A DNA stretch of 64,000 nt from Streptomyces sp. NRRL B-1140 (GTDB taxonomy: Bacteria > Actinomycetota > Actinomycetes > Streptomycetales > Streptomycetaceae), in contig NZ_LGEA01000114.1 in NCBI RefSeq assembly GCF_001280065.1, positions 1 through 64,000 of the forward strand, written 5' to 3'. A program made the translations under genes and the position numbers. Position 1 is the stretch's first letter. Every line of letters starts with the position of its first letter. Shown piece by piece: positions 44,033 through 53,068 of the stretch. The notes beneath the pieces were generated by a model, which saw only the letters and a program-made list of their open reading frames with translations, ran no database searches and was not told the DNA's origin.

Positions 44033-44851
44033 TCAGTCCTTGACCGCGCCGGCCGTCACGCCGGCGGCCACGTAGCGCTGGGCCAGGACGAGGATGACCG
44101 CGGCGGGCAGCGAGGCCACGACGGCGGTGGCCATGATGGCGTTCCACTCCTGGTTGTTGTTGCCGATGTAGTGGTAGATGCCGAGGGTGATCGGCTCGTG
44201 CGCCCCTCCGTTGACGAGGGTGCCGGCGAAGACGAAGTCGGACCAGGACCACAGGAACGCGAAGAGCGAGACCGTGACCACTGCGTTGCGGCTCATCGGC
44301 AGCACGATCGACCAGAAGGTGCGCACGGGCCCGGCGCCGTCCGTGCGGGCCGCCTGGAGCATCTCGCCGGGGATGCCGGACATGAACGCGGTGAAGATGA
44401 GCACCGCGAACGGGACGGCCAGGGTGGAGTCGGCGACGATCAGCCCGGGGACGGACTGGAGCAGGCCCAGTTGCAGGTAGATGGCGTAGAAGCCCATCGC
44501 CATGATGATGCCGGGGATCATCTGCGCGGCGAGGAGGAGGAAGCTCAGCGCGCCTCCGCCGCGCGGGCGCAGTTTGGCCAGGGCGTAGCCGGCGGGAGCG
44601 GACAGGGCCACGGTCAGGGCGACGGTGCCCAGGCCGATGACCAGGCTGGTGCCGAGGTAGGGCAACTGCTCGTCGAGGACGGTGCGGTAGCCGGCCAGGG
44701 TGCCGTGGACGGGGAACAGGTCGGGCGGGGACTTGCGCATGTCCTGGTCGCGGGTGAGGGAGACGGTCAGCATCCAGTAGACCGGGAAGAGCATGATCGC
44801 GGTCAGCAGGACGCCGAAGGCGGTCTTTCCCCAGGTGCGTCGGCTTGTCAT
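44033..44851 (-). CDS. Sugar ABC importer permease, MalG type
   Basis: A 272-residue permease with six helices and the coupling loop MLQAARTDGAGPVRTFWSIVLPMSRN. The ATG overlaps the stop of the upstream permease. It works with the binding protein encoded upstream. No ATPase gene is present in the run. Confidence 0.9.
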   Translation of the reverse strand: MTSRRTWGKTAFGVLLTAIMLFPVYWMLTVSLTRDQDMRKSPPDLFPVHGTLAGYRTVLDEQLPYLGTSLVIGLGTVALTVALSAPAGYALAKLRPRGGGALSFLLLAAQMIPGIIMAMGFYAIYLQLGLLQSVPGLIVADSTLAVPFAVLIFTAFMSGIPGEMLQAARTDGAGPVRTFWSIVLPMSRNAVVTVSLFAFLWSWSDFVFAGTLVNGGAHEPITLGIYHYIGNNNQEWNAIMATAVVASLPAAVILVLAQRYVAAGVTAGAVKD

Positions 44852-45840
44852 GAGTACGCCTGCTTTCGCTGGACCCTCATGTAGAGGAGGCCGAACGCGA
44901 GGGCGGCCACCACCAGCAGGTTGCCTACGGCGGCGCCCGGCCCGAAGGCGGGCAGCAGGTTGCCGAAGCCCAGCCGGTAGGACCAGGTGGCGAAGGTCGT
45001 GGAGGCGTCGGCCGGGCCTCCCTTGGTCATGATCCAGATGATGTCGAAGACCTTGAGTGTGTAGACGAGCCCGAGGAGCAGCGTGATCGCGGACACGGGG
45101 CGCAGCAGCGGGAAGGTGATGCTCCAGAAGCGGCGCCAGGGTCCCGCCCCGTCGAGGGCGGCCGCCTCGTACAGGCCGGAGGGGATGGACTGCAGGCCGC
45201 TGTACAGCACGACCAGGTTGAAGGGAACGCCGATCCAGATGTTCGCGATGATCACCGAGGTGAGCGACCAGGACGGTGACGTCAGCCAGTTGACGGGGTC
45301 GAGGCCGAGGACGTGCAGGGCCGCGTTGACGATGCCGGAGTCACTGTTGAGCATCCACGACCAGGTCGAGGCCGACACGATCAGCGGCAGCAGCCAGGGG
45401 ACGAGGAACAGGGCTCGCAGGGTCGCCGAGAGCCGGAAGTGCTGGTTGAAGAAGACCGCGAGGGCCAGACCGATGGCGTACTGGAAGGCCAGGCACACGC
45501 CGGTGAAGACGACGGTGTGGAGCAGTGCCGGGGCGAAGGTCGGGTCGTCGAAGACCTTCCGGTAGTTCTCCAGGCCGGTGAACGGCGCGTCTCCCTGGAC
45601 GAAGGAGCGGACGGTGTAGTTGCGCAGGCTCAGGTCGAGGTTGCGGTAGAGCGGATAGGCGTAGAAGAGGGCGAGATAGACGGTCACCGGGGTGAGGAAG
45701 GCCCAGGCGGCCCATTGCGGGGAGGTGGGCCGGCGGCGTCGCGCGGTGCGGGCCGGGGGCGGGGCGGCGTGGGCCGCCCCGTTCCGCGGCCGCACGGACC
45801 GGTGGTCCGGCGGACGGGCGGTCTGCTTCATCGGTCCCAC
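44848..45840 (-). CDS. Sugar ABC importer permease, MalF type
   Basis: A 330-residue permease with a basic N-terminus of about 40 residues, six helices and the EAA loop YEAAALDGAGPWRRFWSITFP. GTG 45840 and ATG 45831 are both possible starts, and neither has a strong ribosome site. It lies one base after the binding-protein stop, so coupling is likely. Confidence 0.88.
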   Translation of the reverse strand: MGPMKQTARPPDHRSVRPRNGAAHAAPPPARTARRRRPTSPQWAAWAFLTPVTVYLALFYAYPLYRNLDLSLRNYTVRSFVQGDAPFTGLENYRKVFDDPTFAPALLHTVVFTGVCLAFQYAIGLALAVFFNQHFRLSATLRALFLVPWLLPLIVSASTWSWMLNSDSGIVNAALHVLGLDPVNWLTSPSWSLTSVIIANIWIGVPFNLVVLYSGLQSIPSGLYEAAALDGAGPWRRFWSITFPLLRPVSAITLLLGLVYTLKVFDIIWIMTKGGPADASTTFATWSYRLGFGNLLPAFGPGAAVGNLLVVAALAFGLLYMRVQRKQAYS

Positions 45841-45841
45841 G

Positions 45842-47083
45842 TCACTTGACCGCGGCCTGCGCGGACGTGAGAGCGTCCTTGGGCGACTTGGACCCGCTCA
45901 GCGCGGACTGCACGGCCTTCCACATCTGTTCCGAGATCCTGGGGTACTTCGTGCCCAGGTCGTCGCTGGTGCGGCCCTTGGCCGCCTTGACCGCGTCGAC
46001 CCACGGCTTCAGTGCGGGGTCGGCCGCCAGTTGCTTCTCGCGGACCACCTCGGTGGGCGCCACGTAGGAGAGGGTGGTGTCGGTGTCGTACAGGTTCGTC
46101 GAGCTGGTGAGGCACGCCGTGAGCTTGCCCGTGGTGGTGTAGCGGGCGGTGTCGCTCTGGACGGGGACGGTGACGAACTCGCCGCCCGTCGGGGCCGCGG
46201 CGCTGCCTCCGCCGGTGGCCGGGATGGGCAGGACGCCGTAGTCGAAGCCGGCCTTCTTGGCGGCCGCGAGCTGCCAGGTGCCGTTCTCGGCGAAGGCGTA
46301 GTCGCCGCTCGCGAACTCCTGCCAGCTGGTGGTCTGGGTGTTGTTGAGCACGGAGTTGGGGGCGTAGCCCTTGTCCAGCCAGGTCTTCCACAGAGACAGC
46401 GCGGAGACGGCCGCGGGCGAGTCGAGGTCGGTCAGGGCGGCGCCGGAGCCCCAGAACCAGGGCAGGAACTGGAAGCTGCCCTCCTCGGTGCCGATCGCGG
46501 AGAAGGTGATGCCCTTCTTGCCCGCCTTCTTGGTCTTCTCCAGGGCCGCCGTCAGCGACTTCCAGTCCTTGACGGAGGCGATGTCGACACCGGCCTCCTT
46601 CAGGACCTTCTTGTTGTAGTAGAGCGCGAGGGTGTTGGCACCGATCGGGGTGCCGTAGGTCTTGCCGTCCGACTGGCCGGCCGCGAGGAGGTTGGGGTCC
46701 ACGGCGGAGGTGTCGAGCTTGTTCTCGTCGGTCGTGGTGAGCACGCCCGCCTCGGCGAGGGTGGACACCACCGGGTTGTCGACGATGAGGACGTCCGGGG
46801 AGTTGCCCTGCTGGGCCGCGAGCAGCGTCTTGTTGGCCAGGTCGCTGGTGTCGAAACCGGTCCGCTTGACCTTCACGCCCGCTCTGCTGCCGCAGGCGTC
46901 CAGCAGTTTCACCCACGCCGAGCCCTTGGCGAACTGCGGGTAGGGGTCCCAGATGGTGTAGGTGCCGCTGTCCGCGCCCTTGGTGCCGGTGCTTCCCGAG
47001 CCGGAGGAGCAGGCGGTGCCGGCCGCGGCGAGGACGGTCGACAGGGCCACTGCGGCGAGACGCCGTCTGGAGGAGCTGTGCAT
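45842..47083 (-). CDS. Sugar ABC importer solute-binding lipoprotein
   Basis: A 413-residue lipoprotein: signal SSRRRLAAVALSTVLAAAGTAC with lipobox, a Ser/Gly linker, then the carbohydrate-binding fold. Recognisable parts are PDVLIVDNPVVSTLAEAGVL, the GANTLALYYNKKVLKEAGVD segment and the FASGDYAFAENGTWQL strand. AAGGAA lies before the ATG. It sits between the LacI gene and the permeases, on the same strand. Confidence 0.92.
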   Translation of the reverse strand: MHSSSRRRLAAVALSTVLAAAGTACSSGSGSTGTKGADSGTYTIWDPYPQFAKGSAWVKLLDACGSRAGVKVKRTGFDTSDLANKTLLAAQQGNSPDVLIVDNPVVSTLAEAGVLTTTDENKLDTSAVDPNLLAAGQSDGKTYGTPIGANTLALYYNKKVLKEAGVDIASVKDWKSLTAALEKTKKAGKKGITFSAIGTEEGSFQFLPWFWGSGAALTDLDSPAAVSALSLWKTWLDKGYAPNSVLNNTQTTSWQEFASGDYAFAENGTWQLAAAKKAGFDYGVLPIPATGGGSAAAPTGGEFVTVPVQSDTARYTTTGKLTACLTSSTNLYDTDTTLSYVAPTEVVREKQLAADPALKPWVDAVKAAKGRTSDDLGTKYPRISEQMWKAVQSALSGSKSPKDALTSAQAAVK

Positions 47084-47205
47084 CGCGGGTTCCTTCGTTC
47101 TGGGCACAGGGGTGCCGTGGCGGGGGCGATGTGGGGGAAGCGGGCACACCGCGGGGAGGCGTCGCGGGGGTGTGCTCGAAGAAGGGGCGGGAGAGGGGGC
47201 GGGGG

Positions 47206-48228
47206 TCAGGGCTGTGGGGAGCCGGTGGCGGGTCCGGTACTGGCCCGCAGCGAGATGGGGGGTGTCAGCAGATGGTGCCGTGCGGGGGCGCCGGGCCGGC
47301 CGAGCCGCTCCACGAGCAGTTCCACGGCGCGCCGGCCCAGTTCCTCCGCCGGTACGTCCGCGGCGGTGAGCTGGGGGGTCACCGTCTCCGCCCACCGGCT
47401 CGCGACCACCCCGGTGACGGAGAAGTCGCGCGGCACATGGCGGCCGGCCCCGGCCAGTCCTCGGTACAGACCGCCCAGCGCGGCCTCGTTCAGGGTGACC
47501 AGGGCGGTGGTGTCCGGGTCGTCGCGCAGAATTTGTTCCAGGCAGGCCTGGCCGGAGGCGGCGTCGTCCCCGCAGCAGTAGGTCCGCACGGTCAGTCCGC
47601 GTTCGGCCGCGGCCTTGGTGAAGCCGTCGAGGCCGCGGTGCGCCGACTCGTATCCCGCGCGCAGGAGTTGCTCGGGGCGGTTGACGAAGGCGACCCGGCG
47701 GTGGCCCAGGTCCGCGAGGTGGTGGACGCACGCCGCCGCCAGCGCGGTGTGGTCCAGGCCCACCCACCAGCCGCTCTCCGGACGGGCGGTGCGGCCGATG
47801 GCGACGGCGGGGAAGTCGAGGGCGGCGAGGTGATCGGCCCGGTCGTCCTCCAGCCGGATCTCCATCAGGATGGCGCCGTCGACCCGCCGCTCCCCCAGCA
47901 GCCGCTGGAAGGACCGGTCGCTGTCCACGCCGCTGGGCGACAGCAGCACGTCGTAGTCGTAGGCCGCGGCGGCCTCCACCACACTGCCGATGAAGTCCAG
48001 CTGCATACCGGTGTAGTGGTTGCCGGCCGGCGGGAAGACGAGGCCGATGGTGCTGGTCCGCCCGTTGGCCAGGGCGCGGGCGCTGGCGCTGGGCCGGTAG
48101 CCCAGTTCGTCGACGACCTGCTGGATCTTCCGGCGGGTGTCCTCCGAGACCGGGCGCTTGCCGCTGAGTGCGTAGGACACGGTGCTCCGCGAGACACCGG
48201 CACGCTTGGCGATCTCCCCGATGTTCAC
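47206..48228 (-). CDS. LacI-family transcriptional repressor
   Basis: A 340-residue regulator with HTH MNIGEIAKRAGVSRSTVSYALSGKRPVS, hinge ASARALANGRTSTIGLV and a sugar-binding effector domain (GVVASRWAETVTPQLTAADVP near the end). It should bind the three CGAACCGGTTCG palindromes in the spacer upstream, thereby controlling itself, the importer and the divergent 1217-residue glycosidase. GGAGAT precedes the GTG/ATG region. Confidence 0.92.
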   Translation of the reverse strand: MNIGEIAKRAGVSRSTVSYALSGKRPVSEDTRRKIQQVVDELGYRPSASARALANGRTSTIGLVFPPAGNHYTGMQLDFIGSVVEAAAAYDYDVLLSPSGVDSDRSFQRLLGERRVDGAILMEIRLEDDRADHLAALDFPAVAIGRTARPESGWWVGLDHTALAAACVHHLADLGHRRVAFVNRPEQLLRAGYESAHRGLDGFTKAAAERGLTVRTYCCGDDAASGQACLEQILRDDPDTTALVTLNEAALGGLYRGLAGAGRHVPRDFSVTGVVASRWAETVTPQLTAADVPAEELGRRAVELLVERLGRPGAPARHHLLTPPISLRASTGPATGSPQP

Positions 48229-48245
48229 GGCATCTCCTGGCTCGT

Positions 48246-48257
48246 CGAACCGGTTCG
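48246..48257. promoter_or_regulatory. LacI operator 1, CGAACCGGTTCG
   Basis: A perfect 12-base palindrome placed directly downstream of the minus-strand lacI promoter -10, so it can block transcription of the regulator and importer. Confidence 0.75.
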
Positions 48258-48266
48258 CATGGCAGG

Positions 48267-48295
48267 AAGGTAGGAAGCGCCCCGACTCCTGTCAA
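48267..48295 (-). promoter_or_regulatory. Promoter of lacI/importer run
   Basis: On the minus strand TTGACA (48290-48295) and TACCTT (48267-48272) are 17 bases apart. Operator 1 begins 10 bases downstream. Confidence 0.7.
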
Positions 48296-48356
48296 CACCC
48301 GGGACATACTTCGCCGGCCGGTCGATCGCCCGCCCGGAATCCTTGTGCCACAGGCA

Positions 48357-48399
48357 TTGCTGACCCGGGGTGCCGGTGCTAGCTTCGCGAACCGGTTCG
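48357..48399 (+). promoter_or_regulatory. Promoter of multidomain glycosidase with operator 2
   Basis: TTGCTG (48357-48362), a 17-base spacer and TAGCTT (48380-48385), with the second CGAACCGGTTCG palindrome at 48388-48399 immediately after the -10. The geometry mirrors the opposite promoter. Confidence 0.7.
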
Positions 48400-48504
48400 A
48401 CGCATCGGCCCGTTCGGTTGCGGCGGGGCAGCCCTCACGCCCCCATCCGTACACCGGCGCACCCGCCACCCGACGCAGCCCCCTCCGCTCGCCCGAGGCC
48501 CGGA

Positions 48505-48518
48505 TCGAACCGGTTCGA
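48505..48518. promoter_or_regulatory. LacI operator 3 in 5' leader
   Basis: TCGAACCGGTTCGA, a perfect 14-base palindrome in the untranslated leader about 75 bases before the ATG. It could act as a roadblock or form a loop with operators 1 and 2. Confidence 0.65.
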
Positions 48519-48592
48519 CGAACGTGCGGGCCGAACCGCTGCTCGACCAAGCGACGACACGACGGACTACACGACGACTGAGGACGCCATCC

Positions 48593-51500
48593 ATGCCATC
48601 CGCTGACAGATTCACGCGGCGCCGGGCCCCGGCCACCGTGGCGCTGACCCTCGGGGCGGGCCTGCTGGCCGCACCGGCGGCCCCCGCACAGGCCGCCGAG
48701 GCACCGCAGCCCGCCGCGCACTACTCCTTCGACCAGGACGACCTCGCCTCCGGGAAGATCACCGACAGCTCGGGCAACGGCCTGACGGCGACCCTGGTGA
48801 ACGCCTCCACCGCCCGCTCGGTCGACGGCCCGGCCGGCGGGAAGGCGCTGTCCCTGCCCGGCGGCTCCGCGACGTCCGACGGCGCGTACGTCCGCCTTCC
48901 GCGCCAGGTGCTCGCCGGCACGACCGACCTGACCGTCTCCGCCCGCGTGAAGTGGAACGGCGGCACCTCACCCTGGCAGCGGATCTTCGACCTGGGCACG
49001 GACACCAGCAAGTACCTCTTCAGCACGCCCTACAACGGCAGCGGGCTGTTGCAGACCTCGGTGACCACCGGGGGCGGGGGCGCGGAGGACCAGGTGCGCG
49101 GCTACGCGAGCCTGCCCGCGGACGAGTGGCGCACGGTCACGGTCACCCTCGACACCGCCGCCGGCCGGCTCACCACCTACCTCGACGGCGTGGCGGTCTC
49201 TTCCGCCGCGACCGCCATCAGGGCCGGAGACCTTCTGGACGGTTCTGCCACCACCGCCGGGTACATAGGCAAGTCCCTCTACCCGGACCCGCTGCTCCGG
49301 GGCGCGATCGACGACTTCACGGTGTGGCACGCGGCACTGAGCCCCGAGCAGGTGGCCGGTACGGTCGGTGCCGTGCCGACCCTCCAGGAACTCTCACGGA
49401 CGTCCTTCGAGGTCCGTACCACCACCGGGACCGCCCCGTCCCTGCCCGCCGCCGTCCGCGCCTCCTTCTCCGACGGATACGACCGCGACACCCCCGTCAC
49501 CTGGGACGCCGTGCCCTCCGACGAGTACGCCGCGCCGGGCACCTTCACGGTCTCCGGAACCGCGGCCGGACGCGCCGTGAAGGCCACCGTCACCGTGGTC
49601 CGCGAGGGGGAGCTCACCGTCGACCTCGGCTCTGACACCGGCGCGTTCCACGGCGGCGCGTCCGGCACCCTCTACGGCGTGTACGGGCCCGACGTCCCGA
49701 CCAACAACCTCATGGAGGGCATGGGTCTGCGCACGGTCTCCACCAAGGCGCAGGACGGCCCCCAGCATCCCGGCGCCGACGCCCTGGAGGTGGTGAAGCC
49801 ACTGGCCGACTCCACCGACGGGGACGTGTACATCTACATGACCGACATCCACCGGGGCTTTCCGTACCAGTGGCCGGGCGACACCCCCGCCGAGAAGCTG
49901 AAGCTCTACAAGGAGAAGATCGCCCAGCAGGTCGACCAGGTCCTGAAGCTGCCGGAGCAGTACCAGGACAACATCGTCTTCGTGCCGTTCAACGAGCCCG
50001 AGGGCAACATGTTCGGCACCGGCGAGTGGAGCTACGACAAGGTCAGCTGGCTGAGCGACCCCGACGCCTACTTCGCCGCCTGGGACGACGCGTACAAGCT
50101 GATCAAGAGCAGGATGCCCCGCGCCCGCATCGCCGGGCCCAACACCAGCGTCCTGTACGACCAGGTGAAGGGATTCCTCACCCACACCCTGGCCGCCGGC
50201 ACCCTCCCGGACGTCATCACCTGGCACGAGCTCAGCCATCCGGAGGCGGTGCGCCGGAGCGTCGCCACGTACCGGGCCTGGGAGAAGGACCTGTTCAAGG
50301 GCACCGACCGCGAGGGCACCCGACTCCCCATCAACATCAACGAGTACGCGTTCAACTACCACACCTCGGTGCCGGGCCAGATGATCCAGTGGGTGTCCGC
50401 GATCGAGGAGTCCAAGGTCGACGCCGACATCGCGTACTGGAACATCGACGGCAACCTGTCCGACTCCGCGGTGCAGTCGAACCGGGGCAACGGGCAGTGG
50501 TGGCTGCTGAACTCGTACGCCTCCATGAGCGGTCACACCGTGACGGTGACCCCGCCGTTCCCAGGCGAGAACTACACCATGCAGGGTGTCGCCACCCTCG
50601 ACGAGAACAGGAAGCAGGCGCGGCTGCTCTTCGGCGGGTCGACCGGCAAGGGCCACATCACCTTCGCGGGGGTCCCGGAGAAGGTCTTCGGCAGGCGGGT
50701 GCACGCCTGGGTGCGGGAGATCGAGTGGAGCGGGCAGGTCGGTGACTCCTCGGGTCCGAAGCTGCTCGCCGAGACGAACCTGACGGTCGCGCACGACGGC
50801 ACGGTGACGCTCGGCTTCGGCGACGGCGTCCTGCCGAAGCTGAAGGAGTCCTCGGCCTACGAGGTCGTCCTCAGCCCTGCCGGGAATGCGAAGGGCACGC
50901 AGGCGCCGCCCGTGCGCTGGCAGTCCTCGTACGAGGCCGAGGACGCCGCGCACACCGGCTCCGGCTGGTCGAAGAACGGTCCGGAGGGCTCACCGCGTGA
51001 CGTGTCGAAGTTCTACACCTCCGGCGGCTACGACGTCGGCGGTCTGCGCACCGGCTCGGACGTCGCACTCGACTTCACCGTGGACGTGCCCGAGGACGGC
51101 ACCTACGACCTGAGCGTCTTCGCCAACTCCCTCAACACCTACGACAAGGTGAAGGAGCAGGGCCCCACCAACGTCTTCCTGCGCGTGGACGGCAAGGCGG
51201 CCGGTGAGCAGGAACTGCACCTGCCGCTCGGCTACAAGTGGGTCGTGTGGGACCACGCCGACACCAAGGTCGAGCTCACCAAGGGCAAGCACACCCTGAC
51301 GCTCGCCGCGAGGAGCGCCGACGGCAAGCGTGCGACGAAGGGCGACGCCATCGTCGACCGCCTGACCCTCTCCCTCCCCCGCGCCTCGGCGGACACGCGG
51401 GTGTACGAAGGCGAACTGGCGTGGCCGGCCGGTGGGGCACGCCCGGTGTACGACCTCCCGAAGCGGGCGGCTTCCGGTTCGGGTGCGATCCGGCTCGCGA

Positions 51501-52246
51501 AGGGCCAGAGCGCGACGTTCTGGGTCTACTCCCCGGCCGACCGGGAGGCGACCCTGGTGGTCGACACCCTCGGCGGCACGGGCGCCCGGCTCTCCGTCAA
51601 CGGCCACGACGTCCTGCGCCTGGCCAGGGACCGGAGCAGCGCGGCGGTCTCCCTCTCCGGCGGCGTCAACAAGGTGACGGTGACCGGTGGACCGGCCACG
51701 ACCCTCGTCGACCGCATCACGGTCACTCCCACCGAAGGCAGGCTGCCGGCGCGCACCTACGAAGCCGGGGACGCCGCTCTCGCCGGAGACGCCACGCTGG
51801 CCCCGCTCTCCCTCGCCACCGGCGGCACGGCGATCACGGGCATCGGCGGGGCCCCCGGCAACGGCAACACCGCGACCTTCACCGTCACGGCCGACCGGAC
51901 CGGCCTGTACGCGCTGCGCATCCGCTACTCCAACCCCGAACAGTCCGAGGCCACCCATTACAACCCCGACCCGCTCGCCCGCCACGCCGACATCAGCGTC
52001 AACGGCGGCCCGGCCGATCGCGTCGGCTTCCCGCACAGCTTCCACCAGAACAACTTCTGGGAGCTGACCGTCCCGGTGCAGCTGAAGAAGGGCGAGAACA
52101 CGATCGGCTTCCGCTCCGAGGAACCGCCGAACTTCGACGGCACCACCTACGCCTCGGACACCTTCCCCGGCGTACTGCTCCGCTCCCGCTACGCGCCGCT
52201 GATCGACCGGATCACCGTCGCGCCCTATGCGCGAGAGGTGCGATGA
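48593..52246 (+). CDS. Large secreted multidomain glycoside hydrolase (LamG-Ig-barrel-carbohydrate-binding)
   Basis: A 1217-residue exported protein. Signal (ending PAQAAEA); LamG/concanavalin-like domain about 35-250 (AHYSFDQDDLASGKITDSSGNGLTATLVN); a bacterial Ig-like domain about 255-340 (SFSDGYDRDTPVTWDAVPSDEYAAPGTFTVSG). A clan-A-type TIM barrel occupies about 345-700, with a probable acid/base Glu in FVPFNEPEGNMFG and nucleophile Glu in ININEYAFN. Then come two or three CBM35/CBM6-like modules (YEAEDAAHTG, VYEGELAWP, TYEAGDAALAG). The barrel resembles GH39-like enzymes but I cannot place it. GAGG lies 9 bases before the ATG. Divergent from the LacI/importer run and sharing its operators, it likely produces the imported oligosaccharide. 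Confidence 0.8.
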   Translation: MPSADRFTRRRAPATVALTLGAGLLAAPAAPAQAAEAPQPAAHYSFDQDDLASGKITDSSGNGLTATLVNASTARSVDGPAGGKALSLPGGSATSDGAYVRLPRQVLAGTTDLTVSARVKWNGGTSPWQRIFDLGTDTSKYLFSTPYNGSGLLQTSVTTGGGGAEDQVRGYASLPADEWRTVTVTLDTAAGRLTTYLDGVAVSSAATAIRAGDLLDGSATTAGYIGKSLYPDPLLRGAIDDFTVWHAALSPEQVAGTVGAVPTLQELSRTSFEVRTTTGTAPSLPAAVRASFSDGYDRDTPVTWDAVPSDEYAAPGTFTVSGTAAGRAVKATVTVVREGELTVDLGSDTGAFHGGASGTLYGVYGPDVPTNNLMEGMGLRTVSTKAQDGPQHPGADALEVVKPLADSTDGDVYIYMTDIHRGFPYQWPGDTPAEKLKLYKEKIAQQVDQVLKLPEQYQDNIVFVPFNEPEGNMFGTGEWSYDKVSWLSDPDAYFAAWDDAYKLIKSRMPRARIAGPNTSVLYDQVKGFLTHTLAAGTLPDVITWHELSHPEAVRRSVATYRAWEKDLFKGTDREGTRLPININEYAFNYHTSVPGQMIQWVSAIEESKVDADIAYWNIDGNLSDSAVQSNRGNGQWWLLNSYASMSGHTVTVTPPFPGENYTMQGVATLDENRKQARLLFGGSTGKGHITFAGVPEKVFGRRVHAWVREIEWSGQVGDSSGPKLLAETNLTVAHDGTVTLGFGDGVLPKLKESSAYEVVLSPAGNAKGTQAPPVRWQSSYEAEDAAHTGSGWSKNGPEGSPRDVSKFYTSGGYDVGGLRTGSDVALDFTVDVPEDGTYDLSVFANSLNTYDKVKEQGPTNVFLRVDGKAAGEQELHLPLGYKWVVWDHADTKVELTKGKHTLTLAARSADGKRATKGDAIVDRLTLSLPRASADTRVYEGELAWPAGGARPVYDLPKRAASGSGAIRLAKGQSATFWVYSPADREATLVVDTLGGTGARLSVNGHDVLRLARDRSSAAVSLSGGVNKVTVTGGPATTLVDRITVTPTEGRLPARTYEAGDAALAGDATLAPLSLATGGTAITGIGGAPGNGNTATFTVTADRTGLYALRIRYSNPEQSEATHYNPDPLARHADISVNGGPADRVGFPHSFHQNNFWELTVPVQLKKGENTIGFRSEEPPNFDGTTYASDTFPGVLLRSRYAPLIDRITVAPYAREVR

Positions 52247-52255
52247 CCCGCTGAC

Positions 52256-52298
52256 GCGCGGCGCCCGGGACCGTCGGGGACGGTCCCGGGCGCCGCGC
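52256..52298. terminator. Bidirectional terminator hairpin
   Basis: Perfect 20-base arms (GCGCGGCGCCCGGGACCGTC and its complement) with a GGG loop, placed between the convergent glycosidase and folE stops. Confidence 0.85.
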
Positions 52299-52303
52299 CG
52301 TGC

Positions 52304-52948
52304 TCACTTGGCCACACCCGTCAGGGCGAGGAATTCGCCGCGGGAGCGGGCGTCGGAGCGCAGGAGACCGAGCAGGGTCGAGGTCAGGGTGTCGGAGCCG
52401 GTGGCCTGGACCCCGCGCAGCGTCATGCACGAGTGCTCGGCCTCGATCACCACGCCGACGCCCTTGGGCTCGAGATGCTCCTGCAGCCAGTCGGCGACCT
52501 GCTTGGTCAGGCGCTCCTGGACCTGGGGGCGGCAGGCGAAGTGCTCGACGACGCGCGCCAGCTTGGACAGGCCCAGGATGCGGGCCCCGGGCAGATAACC
52601 GACGTGCGCGGTACCGACCACCGGCAGCAGATGATGCTCGCAGACGGTGCGGACCGGGATGCGCCGGGCGAGGACGAGTTCGTCGTAGCCCTCGTCGTTG
52701 GGGAACGTCGTCAGGTCGAAGGGGCGCGGGCTGAAGAGTTCGGCGTAGGCGCGGGCCATCCGGCCGGGGGTGCCGCGCAGGCTCTCCGAGGCCGTGGAGA
52801 TGCCGAGGGCCTCCAGGAACCGGCCTGCCGCCACCTCGGCGGCGGCCAGGTCGATCCCGTCGGTTTCGTGGACCACCCGTAGGGCGGGCCGCACGGGTGC
52901 CGTCATGCCGGCTGCCTCCGATGCCGAGTGCGGTGAGAGCGGGACCAT
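52304..52948 (-). CDS. folE: GTP cyclohydrolase I
   Basis: A 214-residue enzyme converting GTP to dihydroneopterin triphosphate for folate or pterin synthesis. CEHHLLPVVGTAHVGYLPG carries the zinc Cys and His, and ILGLSKLARVV and AEHSCMTLRG complete the site. GGAGG lies 5-6 bases before the chosen ATG. It stands away from any folate operon and is divergent from a SufR-like regulator, so it may be a second, specially regulated FolE copy; whether another copy exists cannot be seen here. Confidence 0.93.
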   Translation of the reverse strand: MVPLSPHSASEAAGMTAPVRPALRVVHETDGIDLAAAEVAAGRFLEALGISTASESLRGTPGRMARAYAELFSPRPFDLTTFPNDEGYDELVLARRIPVRTVCEHHLLPVVGTAHVGYLPGARILGLSKLARVVEHFACRPQVQERLTKQVADWLQEHLEPKGVGVVIEAEHSCMTLRGVQATGSDTLTSTLLGLLRSDARSRGEFLALTGVAK

Positions 52949-53068
52949 GCTGACCTCCAAGAGTTTCACCAACAAGTGTTTCCTTTATTGCGCGTCACCG
53001 TCAAGGCCCGCAGACCAGGGAGCCCGAACAGCTCTCGCTCCCACCGGTGTGGGAGTTACCGTGGTCGT

